Shown piece after piece: positions 35,862 through 45,142 of a DNA stretch of 64,000 bases; the first letter of the stretch is position 1; the number at the start of each line of letters is the position of its first letter. The DNA comes from Arcobacter iocasae (GTDB taxonomy: Bacteria; Campylobacterota; Campylobacteria; Campylobacterales; Arcobacteraceae), in the NCBI RefSeq assembly GCF_042214795.1, contig NZ_CP090177.1:2232001-2296000 (forward strand), written 5' to 3'. The translations under genes were made by a program, and so were the position numbers. The notes beneath the pieces are model-generated. The model was given only the letters and a program-made list of their open reading frames with translations, did not search any database and was not told where the DNA came from.

Positions 35862-36823
35862 ATTTGCTTATATTTTAAATACATAAGTTTTATTACTTTT
35901 TCAATCTCTTCTTGGCTTATCTCATCCACAAAAGATAAGCTAAGAGAGTTTCTACTTGTCATTTCATCATAACCCATAGCTTGTATGATTCTTGAAGGCT
36001 TTGAAAGCCCTAAAGAGCAACCCTCTCCATTTGTAAGATATATTTCACTTAAAGCTAAAGTTCGTATTAATTCCCTTGCTTTTATACCCTTTAGGGCAAA
36101 ATGCAAAGTGTACTCTAAAGTCGTATCTGGCTCAACAAAAAAGTAAATATCATCTTTGAAAGTCGCCTTTAATTTTTCTAAAAATATAGCTTTTGGTTTT
36201 GTATTGAAGTGTTGTTTATCTATTGCATTAAGGCATAGTTTGCAAGCTATTGCATCTATTTCTCCTATTGGCAGTAATGAGAAAGTTTCATCATTAAATA
36301 GAAGCACTGTATTTGTATTATAGCCTGTTAGTTTATATGGATCAAAATATATAATATCAGAATTTTTATCAAGGTTTGCACTTGCATTTGAGATGATTTT
36401 AGCTTTTGTTTTTTCTTTTATCTTTTGTAAATTTGTTATTACAAAAGTATCCATAACATATGAAGATAAAAAAAGAAAATCTATCGTTTTATTTTCTAAA
36501 GCAGATAACTTTACTTTTCCATCTATATTTAAATCTAACCAAGTGATTTCAAATCCAAGAGTTTCGAATAACTTTCCAGCAGCTATTATAGCTTGTGATT
36601 CTCCAAGACTAATTGCAATATTTGTTTTTAATTCTAAAAGAAGACCTAAAAATCCCTCTTTTGAAAAAGAAAATGTTTTTAGTTTAGTAAAGTGAAGTTT
36701 TTTTTTATACTCTTGAGTTAATTCATCAAATGAAGTATTTTCGACAAGTGCACTTAAAGAATAGTTATTTTCTATTAAAATAGATTCAGCTTTAGCATAC
36801 TGAATGTGATTTAGTTTAGGCAT
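35846..36823 (-). CDS. Divergent cysteine desulfurase-like (class V aminotransferase) protein
   Basis: A 325-residue protein of the NifS/IscS fold, more divergent than housekeeping IscS. FDPYKLTGYNTNTVLLFND (about 157-175) aligns with the PLP-lysine region. GEGCSLGLSKPSRIIQAMGY followed by TSRNSLSLSF keeps the active-site cysteine and the PSR/S-x-R pattern of IscS. I prefer the ATG at 36823, which overlaps the upstream gene by 8 bases, to one at 36859 with a 44-base overlap. It lies downstream of fdhD. FdhD is known in E. coli to move sulfur from IscS to the formate dehydrogenase cofactor, so this may be a dedicated sulfur (or selenium) donor. That role is inferred. Confidence 0.75.
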   Translation of the reverse strand: MPKLNHIQYAKAESILIENNYSLSALVENTSFDELTQEYKKKLHFTKLKTFSFSKEGFLGLLLELKTNIAISLGESQAIIAAGKLFETLGFEITWLDLNIDGKVKLSALENKTIDFLFLSSYVMDTFVITNLQKIKEKTKAKIISNASANLDKNSDIIYFDPYKLTGYNTNTVLLFNDETFSLLPIGEIDAIACKLCLNAIDKQHFNTKPKAIFLEKLKATFKDDIYFFVEPDTTLEYTLHFALKGIKARELIRTLALSEIYLTNGEGCSLGLSKPSRIIQAMGYDEMTSRNSLSLSFVDEISQEEIEKVIKLMYLKYKQIKSFS

Positions 36824-37220
36824 TCTCTTTTTTGCCTTTTCTTTCCCTAAAACATCCAAGTTGGCAGTGAGTTACTTTTATATCTGAAGCTTTTACTGTT
36901 GACCCAACTCTTCTTAATGTTGAGTTTCTTGCTTCATCCCATAAGATTTTGCACTCTACTTTTTTATCATATGCAAAGTTACGACTTAGGCTATTGTAAA
37001 TATTTTCTTCGAAATCTTTGAATTCCAGTTTTCCAAAAACTCCCAGTTCACAATTTGTTATTTTGATATCAATACTTTTACAAGCTTCTGACATCTGAAT
37101 TGGTTTTATACCAATCAATCTTGCAACCTTAAATGCTTTTAGACAAGATAGTTTCCCGTCTTCGTCTAAGTTAGTTAATACAAGGTCTTTTTGTGTCTCA
37201 TCCAATTGGAATTTAGACAT
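36816..37220 (-). CDS. Small protein with two (N/H)CxLGxF repeats, function unknown
   Basis: A 134-residue soluble protein. A helical segment LSCLKAFKVARLIGIKPIQM looks like a winged-helix or HTH start. It ends in ITNCELGVFGK (about 53-63), and a second copy of this motif, VTHCQLGCFRE (about 116-126), lies at the C-terminus. The paired cysteine motifs could bind metal. I recall similar small proteins near formate dehydrogenase or molybdenum genes in sulfur- and formate-using bacteria, but cannot name a function. It overlaps both fdhD and the desulfurase-like gene by 8 bases, so the three are translationally coupled. Confidence 0.65.
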   Translation of the reverse strand: MSKFQLDETQKDLVLTNLDEDGKLSCLKAFKVARLIGIKPIQMSEACKSIDIKITNCELGVFGKLEFKDFEENIYNSLSRNFAYDKKVECKILWDEARNSTLRRVGSTVKASDIKVTHCQLGCFRERKGKKENA

Positions 37221-38043
37221 TTATTCTTCCAGAATGTGTATATATATTCATCTTTTTATTTCTTGCAAAGCCAATTAATGTGATTCCATGTTCATTGGCA
37301 GCTTTTAATCCTTGAAAAGTTACAGCAGCTTTTGATACAACAATAGGGATTTTGTGCATTACACACTTTACAACCATCTCCATTGATAATCTTCCACTTG
37401 CATATAAAACTGATTTTTTAATATCTTTTTTATTCATTGAAGCTAGACCCACAACTTTATCAATAGCATTGTGCCGTCCAATGTCTTCAGAAGTAAAAAT
37501 TGTACCATCTTCCAAAATAAGTTCAGCTTTATGTACACAACCTGTGTTCTCAAAAAGTTCACTAGGTGTGTTAAATTTTCTCATATTAGATAAAATATCA
37601 TTTGCATTTACACTATACTTTGTATTTACAAAAGCACATTCAAAACTTTTGTCTGCATTTCCCGTTACTCCAACGCAACAACCAGAAGTAAGTGTTTTCT
37701 CTTTGAAAAGGTTTGCATAGCCATCTTGGCTTATGTTTGCATTGATATTAACTTTTAATCCATCTTCTGAAATAGATATATCTTTTACATCATCAAAACT
37801 TTTTATAACAGCTTCACTAAGTAAAAACCCAACAATATGTGCATCTTGATCTTTAGCGATTGTCATCACAGAAAGAAATTTTTCATTGTTTATAAAAAAT
37901 TCTACTCGCTCTTCTTTAATAACATTGTCTTCAATTAGTTCAATCCCATTTTCATCAAACTTTTCTATGATTACTTTTTTACAAAAATCATTAAAATCTT
38001 GAGGAAAAAGGGAGAAGTTTTCACTTCTCATAGGCGTTGTCAT
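37213..38043 (-). CDS. fdhD: Formate dehydrogenase accessory sulfurtransferase
   Basis: Delivers sulfur to the bis-MGD cofactor of formate dehydrogenase. The 276 residues contain RVEFFINNEKFLSVMTI, HIVGFLLSEAVIKSFDDV and the cysteine loop LTSGCCVGVTGN (about 120-131), which stands where E. coli FdhD has its C-x-x-C loop. VHKAELILEDGTIFTSEDIGRHNAIDKVVG, SGRLSMEMVVKC and VSKAAVTFQG are family signatures. It starts 4 bases after fdhC of unit 1 with an AAGGA site. The first 17 codons are also present as a broken copy after unit 2. Confidence 0.93.
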   Translation of the reverse strand: MTTPMRSENFSLFPQDFNDFCKKVIIEKFDENGIELIEDNVIKEERVEFFINNEKFLSVMTIAKDQDAHIVGFLLSEAVIKSFDDVKDISISEDGLKVNINANISQDGYANLFKEKTLTSGCCVGVTGNADKSFECAFVNTKYSVNANDILSNMRKFNTPSELFENTGCVHKAELILEDGTIFTSEDIGRHNAIDKVVGLASMNKKDIKKSVLYASGRLSMEMVVKCVMHKIPIVVSKAAVTFQGLKAANEHGITLIGFARNKKMNIYTHSGRINV

Positions 38044-38047
38044 GCCA

Positions 38048-38998
38048 TTATCCTTTTTTATTTTCTAAATCTTCTAAAATGTCAGGTGCAAGTTGTTGTA
38101 AATGCTCTCTTGGATATTTACCAGTAATTAAACCTTTAAAATTTCCTTTAACAGCAACTAAAACAGAATACACAAAATCTAATAAAAAGAACATAATCAA
38201 TACACTAGCACCGAAGTGTAGGTAAAGTAAGGCTCTTTTAAGTTGAATAAATTGAGCATTAGTATAAGCATCTGGATCAATGTACCAAATAATACCACCA
38301 CTAAGTGCTAAACCTGCTCCCATTGCTACAAATGCTATAAAAATTACCCTTTTCATAGGCTTAAATTTACCCGGAAGAATAATCTTTTTAATAATACTAT
38401 TTTTTATCAAAAGTTTTGCATCTTTAAAAGCTATTATTGTCATCATAAACCATAAAGGTATCCAAACTAAACCAGTAACCTCATGAGTACCTCTTAATAT
38501 ATAAGGAATAAAACCACCACCACTTCTTAAACTCCAAGTGATGTTGAATCCAGTAATAACAAGAGTTATAATAATAACAACATTTAACCAAATTATGGCT
38601 CTATGAAATAAAGAGAATACTTGAACTTGGTCATTAGGATTTGTAATAACTGCACTTTTTCTTCCATAAAAAGCATACATGAAACAGAAAATTGCAATTT
38701 CACCACAAAAAACCCACCAAATGTAAAGTTGTCTTTCATTACTTGCTCTTATAATTTCAGGAGCAATAGATTCATAACTAGGTCCAAATGCTGCATCAAC
38801 CATAGCTTTATGAGTAGAAGAGGGAGGAGTTAAAACTCCATCCACATTTCCACCTGTGATAACATGAATTGAATATCTAATCAAGTAATCCCAATCCATA
38901 ATCATGAGATACTTAACAAATATAAATCCAACAATTGATAGCCCAAGAAGTGTAAGAATATAAGCTTTGTTTCTACTATAAAATGAGCTATTTTCCAT
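38048..38998 (-). CDS. fdhC: Formate dehydrogenase cytochrome b subunit (unit 1)
   Basis: Membrane diheme cytochrome b that passes electrons from FdhB to quinone. The 316 residues have hydrophobic helices at about 13-33, 95-113, 135-155, 180-200, 222-242 and 262-285. Candidate heme histidines lie in LFHRAIIWLN, LRGTHEVTGLVW and LLYLHFGASV. It follows fdhB by 9 bases and precedes fdhD by 4. It is longer at the N-terminus than the fdhC of unit 3 and only distantly similar to it. The family also includes thiosulfate reductase cytochromes, but the context settles the role. Confidence 0.9.
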   Translation of the reverse strand: MENSSFYSRNKAYILTLLGLSIVGFIFVKYLMIMDWDYLIRYSIHVITGGNVDGVLTPPSSTHKAMVDAAFGPSYESIAPEIIRASNERQLYIWWVFCGEIAIFCFMYAFYGRKSAVITNPNDQVQVFSLFHRAIIWLNVVIIITLVITGFNITWSLRSGGGFIPYILRGTHEVTGLVWIPLWFMMTIIAFKDAKLLIKNSIIKKIILPGKFKPMKRVIFIAFVAMGAGLALSGGIIWYIDPDAYTNAQFIQLKRALLYLHFGASVLIMFFLLDFVYSVLVAVKGNFKGLITGKYPREHLQQLAPDILEDLENKKG

Positions 38999-39007
38999 TA
39001 TCTATCC

Positions 39008-39604
39008 TTACCAACCATATGATTCAGTAGCGATACCTTTACCTTTGAAAGTAGCTCTATAAGTTTTGATTAAAGCAACTTCATCAGCATCACCAACAAG
39101 TAAAGCTTTAGTAGAACACATTGCTGCACACATAGGAACTTTACCTTCACTAATTCTATTTTGACCATATTTTTCAAACTCTTCATGAGAGTTAGTCTCT
39201 TCAGGACCACCAGCACACATAGTACATTTGTCCATTTTACCTTTTGTACCAAATGCACCATCTTTTGGAAATTGAGGAGCACCAAATGGACAAGCGAATA
39301 AACAATAACCACAACCAATACAAATATCTTTGTTGTGTAAAACAATACCGTCTGTTCTAATATAAAAACAATCAGTAGGACAAACTTGTTGACAAGGTGC
39401 ATCAGCACAATGCATACAAGCCATAGAAATAGAGATTTCTTTTCCTACAATACCTTCATTAACAGTAACTACTTTTCTTCTATTAACTCCAACTGGAACT
39501 TCGTGTGCCTCTTTACAAGCAACAACACATCCATTACAGTCGATACAAAGATTTTCATCACAGTAAAATTTCATTCTTGAAAAATCTACATTATTATTAC
39601 TCAT
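39008..39604 (-). CDS. fdhB: Formate dehydrogenase iron-sulfur subunit (unit 1)
   Basis: A 198-residue ferredoxin-like subunit with four cysteine groups for [4Fe-4S] clusters: CIDCNGCVVACKEAH (about 20-34), CMHCADAPCQQVCPTDCF, CIGCGYCLFACPFGAP and CTMCAGGP plus CAAMCS. It carries electrons from FdhA to FdhC and is exported with FdhA. The start is the ATG at 39604 with AGGAG 8 bases upstream (MSNNNVDFSRMKFYCDENLC); an in-frame ATG at 39628 lies inside fdhA and has no ribosome site. Confidence 0.94.
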   Translation of the reverse strand: MSNNNVDFSRMKFYCDENLCIDCNGCVVACKEAHEVPVGVNRRKVVTVNEGIVGKEISISMACMHCADAPCQQVCPTDCFYIRTDGIVLHNKDICIGCGYCLFACPFGAPQFPKDGAFGTKGKMDKCTMCAGGPEETNSHEEFEKYGQNRISEGKVPMCAAMCSTKALLVGDADEVALIKTYRATFKGKGIATESYGW

Positions 39605-39614
39605 TTTGTATCTC

Positions 39615-42416
39615 CTATGCTCTTTCAATTCTTACAAGAGAACATTTAGTCTCAGGACAAGAAGTTTGTTGGTCAAAACCGTAACTTGTAACTTGGTTAG
39701 AACTTTCACCACTTCCATAAGGAGCAGTTTTATCAGGATATCTACCTAAAAGACTTTCACCTTGCCAAACACCTGAGAAGTTTTGTGGTAAGAATACTGA
39801 TTTTTCATCAACTCTATAAGAGTATTTACATTTGATTCTTATTTTCCCTTCACCAGTTCCATAAACCCACATCATCTCACCATCTTTAATACCTAAAGTT
39901 GCTGCAAGATTTGGGTGTAACTCCCCATACATTTCACCTGATAACTCAGATAAATATTTAGACGCTCTTGTTTCTGTTCCAGACCCCATGTGTTCAACAA
40001 TTCTTCCTGAAACAATATTTATTGGATAATCTTTTACCCAAACTTGTGCATTTTGTTCAGTTTCATATCTTACATTTGTTCTAAAGTGATTTAATCTATC
40101 TTTAACAGCTGGATATCTTTTCACTAAATCAGGTCTAAATGAGTGTAAAGGTTCTCTGTGTTTTGGAATATGATCAATAAAGTTCCAAACAATAGCTCTA
40201 GCTCTTGCATTTCCATAAGGAGCAAGTCCAGCAGCAAGTGCATATTTATTTAAAATTCCACTATCATCAGTTTTCCAGTTTTTACCTTCAACCGCTTTTT
40301 TCTCAGCATCTGTTAATGTAATTCCTGCTAATTCTTCAATGTTTTTAGCTGTAATTTCAGCATATCCACCATTGATTCTACTGCCTTTAGGAGCTGAGCC
40401 TTCAGCTGATAATAAATTAACACCATCTCTTTCTAAACCAAATCTATTTCTAAATCCCATACCACCTTGAGCAACAGGAATATTAATATTATATAAAACT
40501 GGGCTTCCTGGATGAGTTTCAGTCCAACAAGGCCAAGGTAAACCATAATATTCTTTCTCAACTGGACCTCTTCCTTTTAAAGAAGTAGACTCAAATAAGT
40601 GCCAATTTTCAGTATGTTTTTTAATTCTAGCTGCAGTTCGTCCTTGCATACCAATAGTTTTTAAACTTCTTGCAATTTCATCTGTAGCATCTTCAGGCCA
40701 TTTAAATTTATCACCTTTACCCATACCTGCAATATATTGATCATAAAATCCTAATCTTTTTGCAAAGTCAAATAAGATGTCTTGATCTTCTCTTGCTTCA
40801 TATAGAGGTTCAATTACTTTAGTTCTCCATTGTGCACTTCTTGCAGTATTTACAACTGTTCCATCTGTTTCAACTTGTGTAGAAGCAGGTAATAGAAATA
40901 AATTATCATTTCTTGTTGTAATAACAGCGGCATCATTTACAAATGGATCTATAAATACAACCATTTCTAATTTATCTAATGCTTCTTTTACTTTATGTGT
41001 TTGAGTAATAGTAGAAATACCATTACCAATACAAACTAAAGCTTTAATTGGAGTATCAGCATTATTTTTTTCATTTTCTTTATCTAAAACACCATGAATC
41101 CAAAGCCCAAGACTAAACCCTTTAGCTTCCATCATCTCTTTAGTTTTAAATCTTCCTTTTAGCCATTCATAATCAACATTCCATTGTTTCGCAAAATATT
41201 TCCAAGAACCTTCACTTAATCCATAATATCCTGGAAGTGTATCAGCCAAACATCCTAAGTCTGTTGAACCTTGAACATTATCATGACCTCTTAAAATGTT
41301 ACATCCACCACCTGGTTTACCTAAGTTACCAAGAGATAATTGCATAATTGATCCCAATCTTGTATTTGAAGAACCGATTGTATGTTGTGTCCAACCTTGA
41401 TTCCAAATCAAACATCCAGGATCAGCTGTTGCAAATGCAGTTGCAGCTTGAATAAGAAGTTCTTTAGAACAGCCAGTTATATCTTCAACATGTTCAGGAG
41501 TATACTCTTCACACTCTTTGAAAATATCGTCCATTCCATAAACTCTATCAGCAATAAATGATTTATCATACCATTTATTCTCACGAATTAATCTAATAAT
41601 TCCATACAAAAATGCGATATCTGTACCTGTTCTAATTCGACAGTAAAGATCACTTTTTGCAGCAGTTTTTGTAAATCTAGGATCTACAACAATGATTTTT
41701 GCCCCATTTAGCTGTTTAGCTTTTAATATATGCTGCATAGCAATAGGATGGTTAGAAGCAGGATTTGCTCCAAAAATAATAATAGCTTTCGAGTTTTGCA
41801 TATCACCTATATGATTTGTCATAGCTCCGTATCCCCACGTATTTGCCACACCGGCAACTGTTGGACTATGTCAAATTCTAGCTTGGTGATCTATATTATT
41901 TGTTCCAAACATAGCTGCAAATTTTCTAATATAGAAAGCTTGCTCATTACTTACTTTTGCTGATCCTATAAATTGAACTGAATCTGGTCCGAATTTATCT
42001 CTAAGTGCCATTAGTTTATCACTAACTTTACTCATAGCATCATCCCAAGAAAGTCTATTCCAAGTACCATTTACTTTTTCGATTGGATATTGCAGTCTAT
42101 TAGTTGTTCTTGCTTTATCAATCATATCAGCACCCTTACAGCAGTGACCTCCGTGACTTATTGGATGGTCTTGTGCAACCTCTTGTCTAACCCACACCCC
42201 ATTTTGTACTTCAGCAATAACACCACATCCAACTGAACAATGCGAACAGATAGTTTTAATAAGTTTTGAACCAGGATAAGGATTTTTGATTTCCTCTTCA
42301 CTAGCAGCTCTTAATACTTTATCCGTACTTGCAAAGGCAGATGTCGCTGTTACAGCTGTAGCAAGAGAAGCCATTTTTAGAAAACTTCTTCTTCCAAAGC
42401 TCTTAAGCATTTGCAT
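39615..42416 (-). CDS. fdhA: Selenocysteine-containing formate dehydrogenase catalytic subunit (unit 1)
   Basis: Oxidises formate to CO2 with a bis-MGD Mo/W centre, in the periplasm. Full length is 933 residues when the UGA at 41871-41873 (codon 182) is read as selenocysteine, in IDHQARI-U-HSPTVAGVANTWG, the usual active-site position. A Tat signal (GRRSFLKM, residues 8-15) precedes the [4Fe-4S] cysteines C57, C60, C64 and C92/93. The large molybdopterin domains follow (IIIFGANPASNHP, GGCNILRGHDNVQGSTDLG), and the C-terminal dinucleotide domain has LPQNFSGVWQGESLLG. A stem-loop follows the UGA. The gene is part of a 7-kb repeat. Confidence 0.95.
41843..41873 (-). promoter_or_regulatory. UGA selenocysteine codon with SECIS-like hairpin (unit 1)
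   Basis: The UGA (41871-41873) is followed after 13 bases by TTGCC-GGTGT-GGCAA (41843-41857), a 5-base stem with a G/U-containing loop. The spacing and loop fit bacterial SECIS elements that bind SelB. In unit 3 the same hairpin has a compensating base-pair change. Confidence 0.85.
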
Positions 42417-42431
42417 TTTTATCTCCTTTTG

Positions 42432-42656
42432 TTATTTTGCAGCTTTATAAAATTCATTCCATGCAGCTGTCTTTTTGTAAAGAATCTCTTTTTTCTTCGC
42501 ACGACCAGTAACTACACCGTTTCCAGCATTATTTACTTCACCACGATCTCTACTTTCAGAAGTCGCAGCAGTAGCAACAACTGAACCTGCAAGAACTGTT
42601 GCCGCAATTCCAGCTCGTTTGATGAAATCACGTCTTTGGTTTAATTCATCCGCCAT
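42432..42656 (-). CDS. Small Tat-signal protein of the formate dehydrogenase region (unit 1)
   Basis: A 74-residue protein, MADELNQRRDFIKRAGIAAT, with the twin arginines at residues 8-9 and a hydrophobic stretch AGIAATVLAGSVVATAA. The C-terminus EILYKKTAAWNEFYKAAK is shared with the unit 3 homologue (EILYRQTPEWEAFYKSSN). It corresponds to the formate dehydrogenase region Tat-target family (TIGR02811). It may be a small structural subunit or assembly factor exported with FdhA; its function is not established. It lies 15 bases before fdhA. Confidence 0.88.
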   Translation of the reverse strand: MADELNQRRDFIKRAGIAATVLAGSVVATAATSESRDRGEVNNAGNGVVTGRAKKKEILYKKTAAWNEFYKAAK

Positions 42657-42688
42657 GATAACTCCTTTTTTAAATTTGGGTAAAAAGC

Positions 42689-42720
42689 CCCCTTAAAAAT
42701 TCCACAAAATTTTTAAGGGG
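42689..42720 (-). terminator. Strong hairpin between torD-like and Tat-protein genes (unit 1)
   Basis: Perfect 13-base stem CCCCTTAAAAATT / AATTTTTAAGGGG with a 6-base loop, followed on the transcribed (minus) strand by GCTTTTTACCC. It resembles an intrinsic terminator or mRNA-stabilising element inside the operon, so it could set the ratio of the two upstream genes to fdhABC. Confidence 0.65.
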
Positions 42721-42735
42721 ACTTTCTATCCTTTT

Positions 42736-43347
42736 TTATTTATTTGGTTTTGCTATATCCAAATAAGTTCTCTCAAAATTACAAACATTTCCTAAAATTA
42801 GTCCCACAGGACTATATATAGGATCATCTGAAGCAATCAATTTATAAAAAAGTTCATCACAATATGGATTGATAACATCTTTAAATAACTCTTTTTGTAA
42901 ATCTTCTTTTATCTCATTTGCTATTTGTTGTTCTATTAAATATGTACTTAAAGTAAAAATAAAACCATAATGATCCTCAGGTGCAGAAAATGATTTTTCA
43001 TCTTTTCTAATTTTTGTTTTAGCTAAGATATCCCTTACTTTTAATTGCATATAACCACCTTCTCTCTCTTCGTGATACCAAGAAGCACTCAAAGATACGA
43101 AAGTACCAAATGGCACAATAAAAAGTTCTTGAAATCGTCTATAAATTTTTTCATTTCCATTCTCTTTTAAATACTCTAAAATCTCAAGTGCTGCTTTTCT
43201 AACATCTTCATCAAATGAATTATTTGATAGTGTTTCAAGATTTTCAACTATTTGCTCTGTTTTATTTTTAGAGTATTCTTCTACAAATAATAAAGATAAT
43301 AAGTTATATAAAAAAAGTCTTGCTTTATCAATTTCTAAATTATGCAT
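42736..43347 (-). CDS. TorD/DmsD-family chaperone (unit 1)
   Basis: A 203-residue helical protein of the TorD-like family, which hold molybdoenzymes until cofactor insertion and Tat export. Features are KARLFLYNLLSLLFVEEYSK, FQELFIVPFGTFVSLSASWYHEERE (about 84-108), APEDHYGFIFTLSTYLIEQ and a C-terminal helix with CNFERTYLDIA. It overlaps the Fe-S gene by 8 bases, which couples their translation. The cargo is presumably FdhA. Confidence 0.88.
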   Translation of the reverse strand: MHNLEIDKARLFLYNLLSLLFVEEYSKNKTEQIVENLETLSNNSFDEDVRKAALEILEYLKENGNEKIYRRFQELFIVPFGTFVSLSASWYHEEREGGYMQLKVRDILAKTKIRKDEKSFSAPEDHYGFIFTLSTYLIEQQIANEIKEDLQKELFKDVINPYCDELFYKLIASDDPIYSPVGLILGNVCNFERTYLDIAKPNK

Positions 43348-45013
43348 CTAATAATCCTTGTTTTATCATAAGTTTTGCTTTACAATCTTCACAACAATAT
43401 AATGTTCTTTGTTTTACGGGATTTGAAGCAAATAAGGGACTCATGATAGCTGCGATTTTGTTAATAGCTTTTGTTGTAGCAAACTCTTTACCACATTCAA
43501 CACAGGCAAATAGTTCATCTTGTGCTAAGATTTCTTCTGTAAACCAAGTTTTATTTAAGTGAATTACATCTGATTCAATACTAATACAATCAGCTTCTGG
43601 ACAAGTAACTAAACAGTATCCACATGATGTACATAAACTTGAATTTATTCTAAGTGTATTATCTCTGGCATCGGCTACTAATGCATCGACGTTACAGGCT
43701 CCCACGCATGATAAACATAAAGTACAGTTCTCTTCTTTTACTTGAATTTTTCCATAATGAACAAATTCTCCTGTGCTAACTGTTCCTAAATCCTCATCTC
43801 CTACTATATGTTTTAATCTAATTGCAAAGATTTCTCTTTTTTTAGAACTTGTATGATTAAATGTAAATCTTGAGTTTTCTATTAAGTCTACTTCTTTTAA
43901 AGCCTCACTTAATTCTTCTTCATTAGCTGCAACTATTACTGCATCTTTTGAGTATTTTTTTTGATAAATTTGATTGATGATATCAATAGCATTTCTTGTT
44001 CCTTTTGATAAAAAGTCACTATAAAAAACAACTTGTGAACCTGATTCTTGTGCTATTGTAATAAACATTGATTCATCTAAAAATTTTTCACCATCAATTG
44101 CAAATGGTAAAACATTCTCTTTTAAATCTATAGATAAGTTTTCCATATTCATTTTACTTGGAATAATTAATGGAATTTTTCCGCTATAAAATTTTGAAAC
44201 TTCATAAATAGAAGTTCTTGACATTGGTGTATATTCAAGTGAACCTGATGGACAAATACTAATACATCCACCACAACCAAGACAATCAACCATAGAAAAA
44301 GATAGAGTTTTTGTTTTATCATCTTTTGTTATTGCAACTGTTGGACAAACATCTTCACATCTTGAACAAATCTCTTCTCTTCTTTCATGATATTGACAAA
44401 TAGAAGAATCATAAGTTATGAATTTTCTGTACTCATAGTTTTCAATATTATCTTTTAATTGTTTGATTACTTCATCTAAACTTGAAAGATTTGGATCAAA
44501 GGTTCCACTTTGTTTTAAACCTTCTTCTTTTGCATCAAACCAAACAATTTGAGAAACATTTAAAGTAACATCTTTACCTTCATCATCAACTATAACACTT
44601 AAGTTTCCTATATGTCCAGAAATAGATTTTAAAAGATCTGTTGTGATATAAAATAAATTGAAATCTTCATCTAAGGTCTTTTCTACAAAAATTTTATACT
44701 CTTCTTCATTATTCGCTATTAATAAAACTTCATTATTTAATTCTTGATTATAAGAAATATCTTGTGATAAATCATACTTAGTAGCTGCTATTTCATAAAG
44801 TGTTGATACATTTTCGATTTTGTTTGATAAAGAATCTTTAGAGTTTTTGATATAAAAATCTACTTCTTTAGCGGTTAGTTCACTTTTGATAAGTGGACTG
44901 TTAGATATTAAAAAGTCTGATTTTGCGCCATCTTCTATATTTGATGTTACAAAAATTTCCTCACTAATAGGAAAATCCAATCCGTTGGGATTATAATAAA
45001 TAAATTCTTGCAT
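43340..45013 (-). CDS. Multi-cluster 4Fe-4S ferredoxin protein (unit 1)
   Basis: A 557-residue soluble protein with several cysteine groups. CQYHERREEICSRCEDVCP and CLGCGGCISICPSG lie in the first half (about 205-260), and CTLCLSCVGACN and CTSCGYCLVTCPEAD follow (about 430-475). Two C-terminal zinc-type pairs are ACVECGKEF and YCCEDCKAKL. The N-terminal 195 residues have no clear motif. It has no signal peptide, so it acts in the cytoplasm, perhaps as an electron carrier or assembly factor for the dehydrogenase. It is the first gene of the unit. The start ATG at 45013 has AAAGGG 9 bases upstream. Confidence 0.85.
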   Translation of the reverse strand: MQEFIYYNPNGLDFPISEEIFVTSNIEDGAKSDFLISNSPLIKSELTAKEVDFYIKNSKDSLSNKIENVSTLYEIAATKYDLSQDISYNQELNNEVLLIANNEEEYKIFVEKTLDEDFNLFYITTDLLKSISGHIGNLSVIVDDEGKDVTLNVSQIVWFDAKEEGLKQSGTFDPNLSSLDEVIKQLKDNIENYEYRKFITYDSSICQYHERREEICSRCEDVCPTVAITKDDKTKTLSFSMVDCLGCGGCISICPSGSLEYTPMSRTSIYEVSKFYSGKIPLIIPSKMNMENLSIDLKENVLPFAIDGEKFLDESMFITIAQESGSQVVFYSDFLSKGTRNAIDIINQIYQKKYSKDAVIVAANEEELSEALKEVDLIENSRFTFNHTSSKKREIFAIRLKHIVGDEDLGTVSTGEFVHYGKIQVKEENCTLCLSCVGACNVDALVADARDNTLRINSSLCTSCGYCLVTCPEADCISIESDVIHLNKTWFTEEILAQDELFACVECGKEFATTKAINKIAAIMSPLFASNPVKQRTLYCCEDCKAKLMIKQGLLDA

Positions 45014-45027
45014 AAACTATGCCCTTT

Positions 45028-45045
45028 GGTTAAATATATTTAATC
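45028..45045. promoter_or_regulatory. Conserved promoter/operator of fdh unit 1
   Basis: GGTTAAATATATTTAATC, an imperfect palindrome just downstream of a -10-like TATAAAAT (about 45048-45055, minus) and 15 bases before the Fe-S gene ATG. The same arrangement recurs at 52234-52251 and 57957-57974, which suggests a shared regulator acting at the transcription start. Confidence 0.6.
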
Positions 45046-45142
45046 TAATTTTATAAGCATAATCTTAAAATATACTTAAATAGTTAATTAATTTTTACCA
45101 ATAAGTATTTGTGCTACAAATTGTTAATGTTTTATTTGATTT

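Larger units (their letters stand above)
37992..45016 (-). repeat. 7.0-kb direct repeat, copy 1 (fdh unit 1)
   Basis: This stretch appears identical to 45199-52223 at an offset of 7207 bases. All six encoded proteins, and the translations I compared in other frames, are the same. The left edge is inside fdhD (codon 17), where 37991 is T but 45198 is C. The right edge is 3 bases before the start codon of the Fe-S gene, where 45017 is C but 52224 is A. Beyond the edges the sequences diverge at once. Confidence 0.9.

Noticed and set aside
39615..42416. fdhA broken into two frames by a stop codon (also 46822-49623 and 53896-56742)
   Set aside because: The UGA is at the active-site selenocysteine position in all three copies and is followed by a covarying hairpin, so this is recoding and not a nonsense mutation.
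45060..45110. NssR/Crp-type site (TTAAC-n4-GTTAA) upstream of fdh unit 1
   Set aside because: GTTAATTAAT-like stretches are present but the second half-site is missing or degenerate, and AT-rich DNA produces such matches easily.
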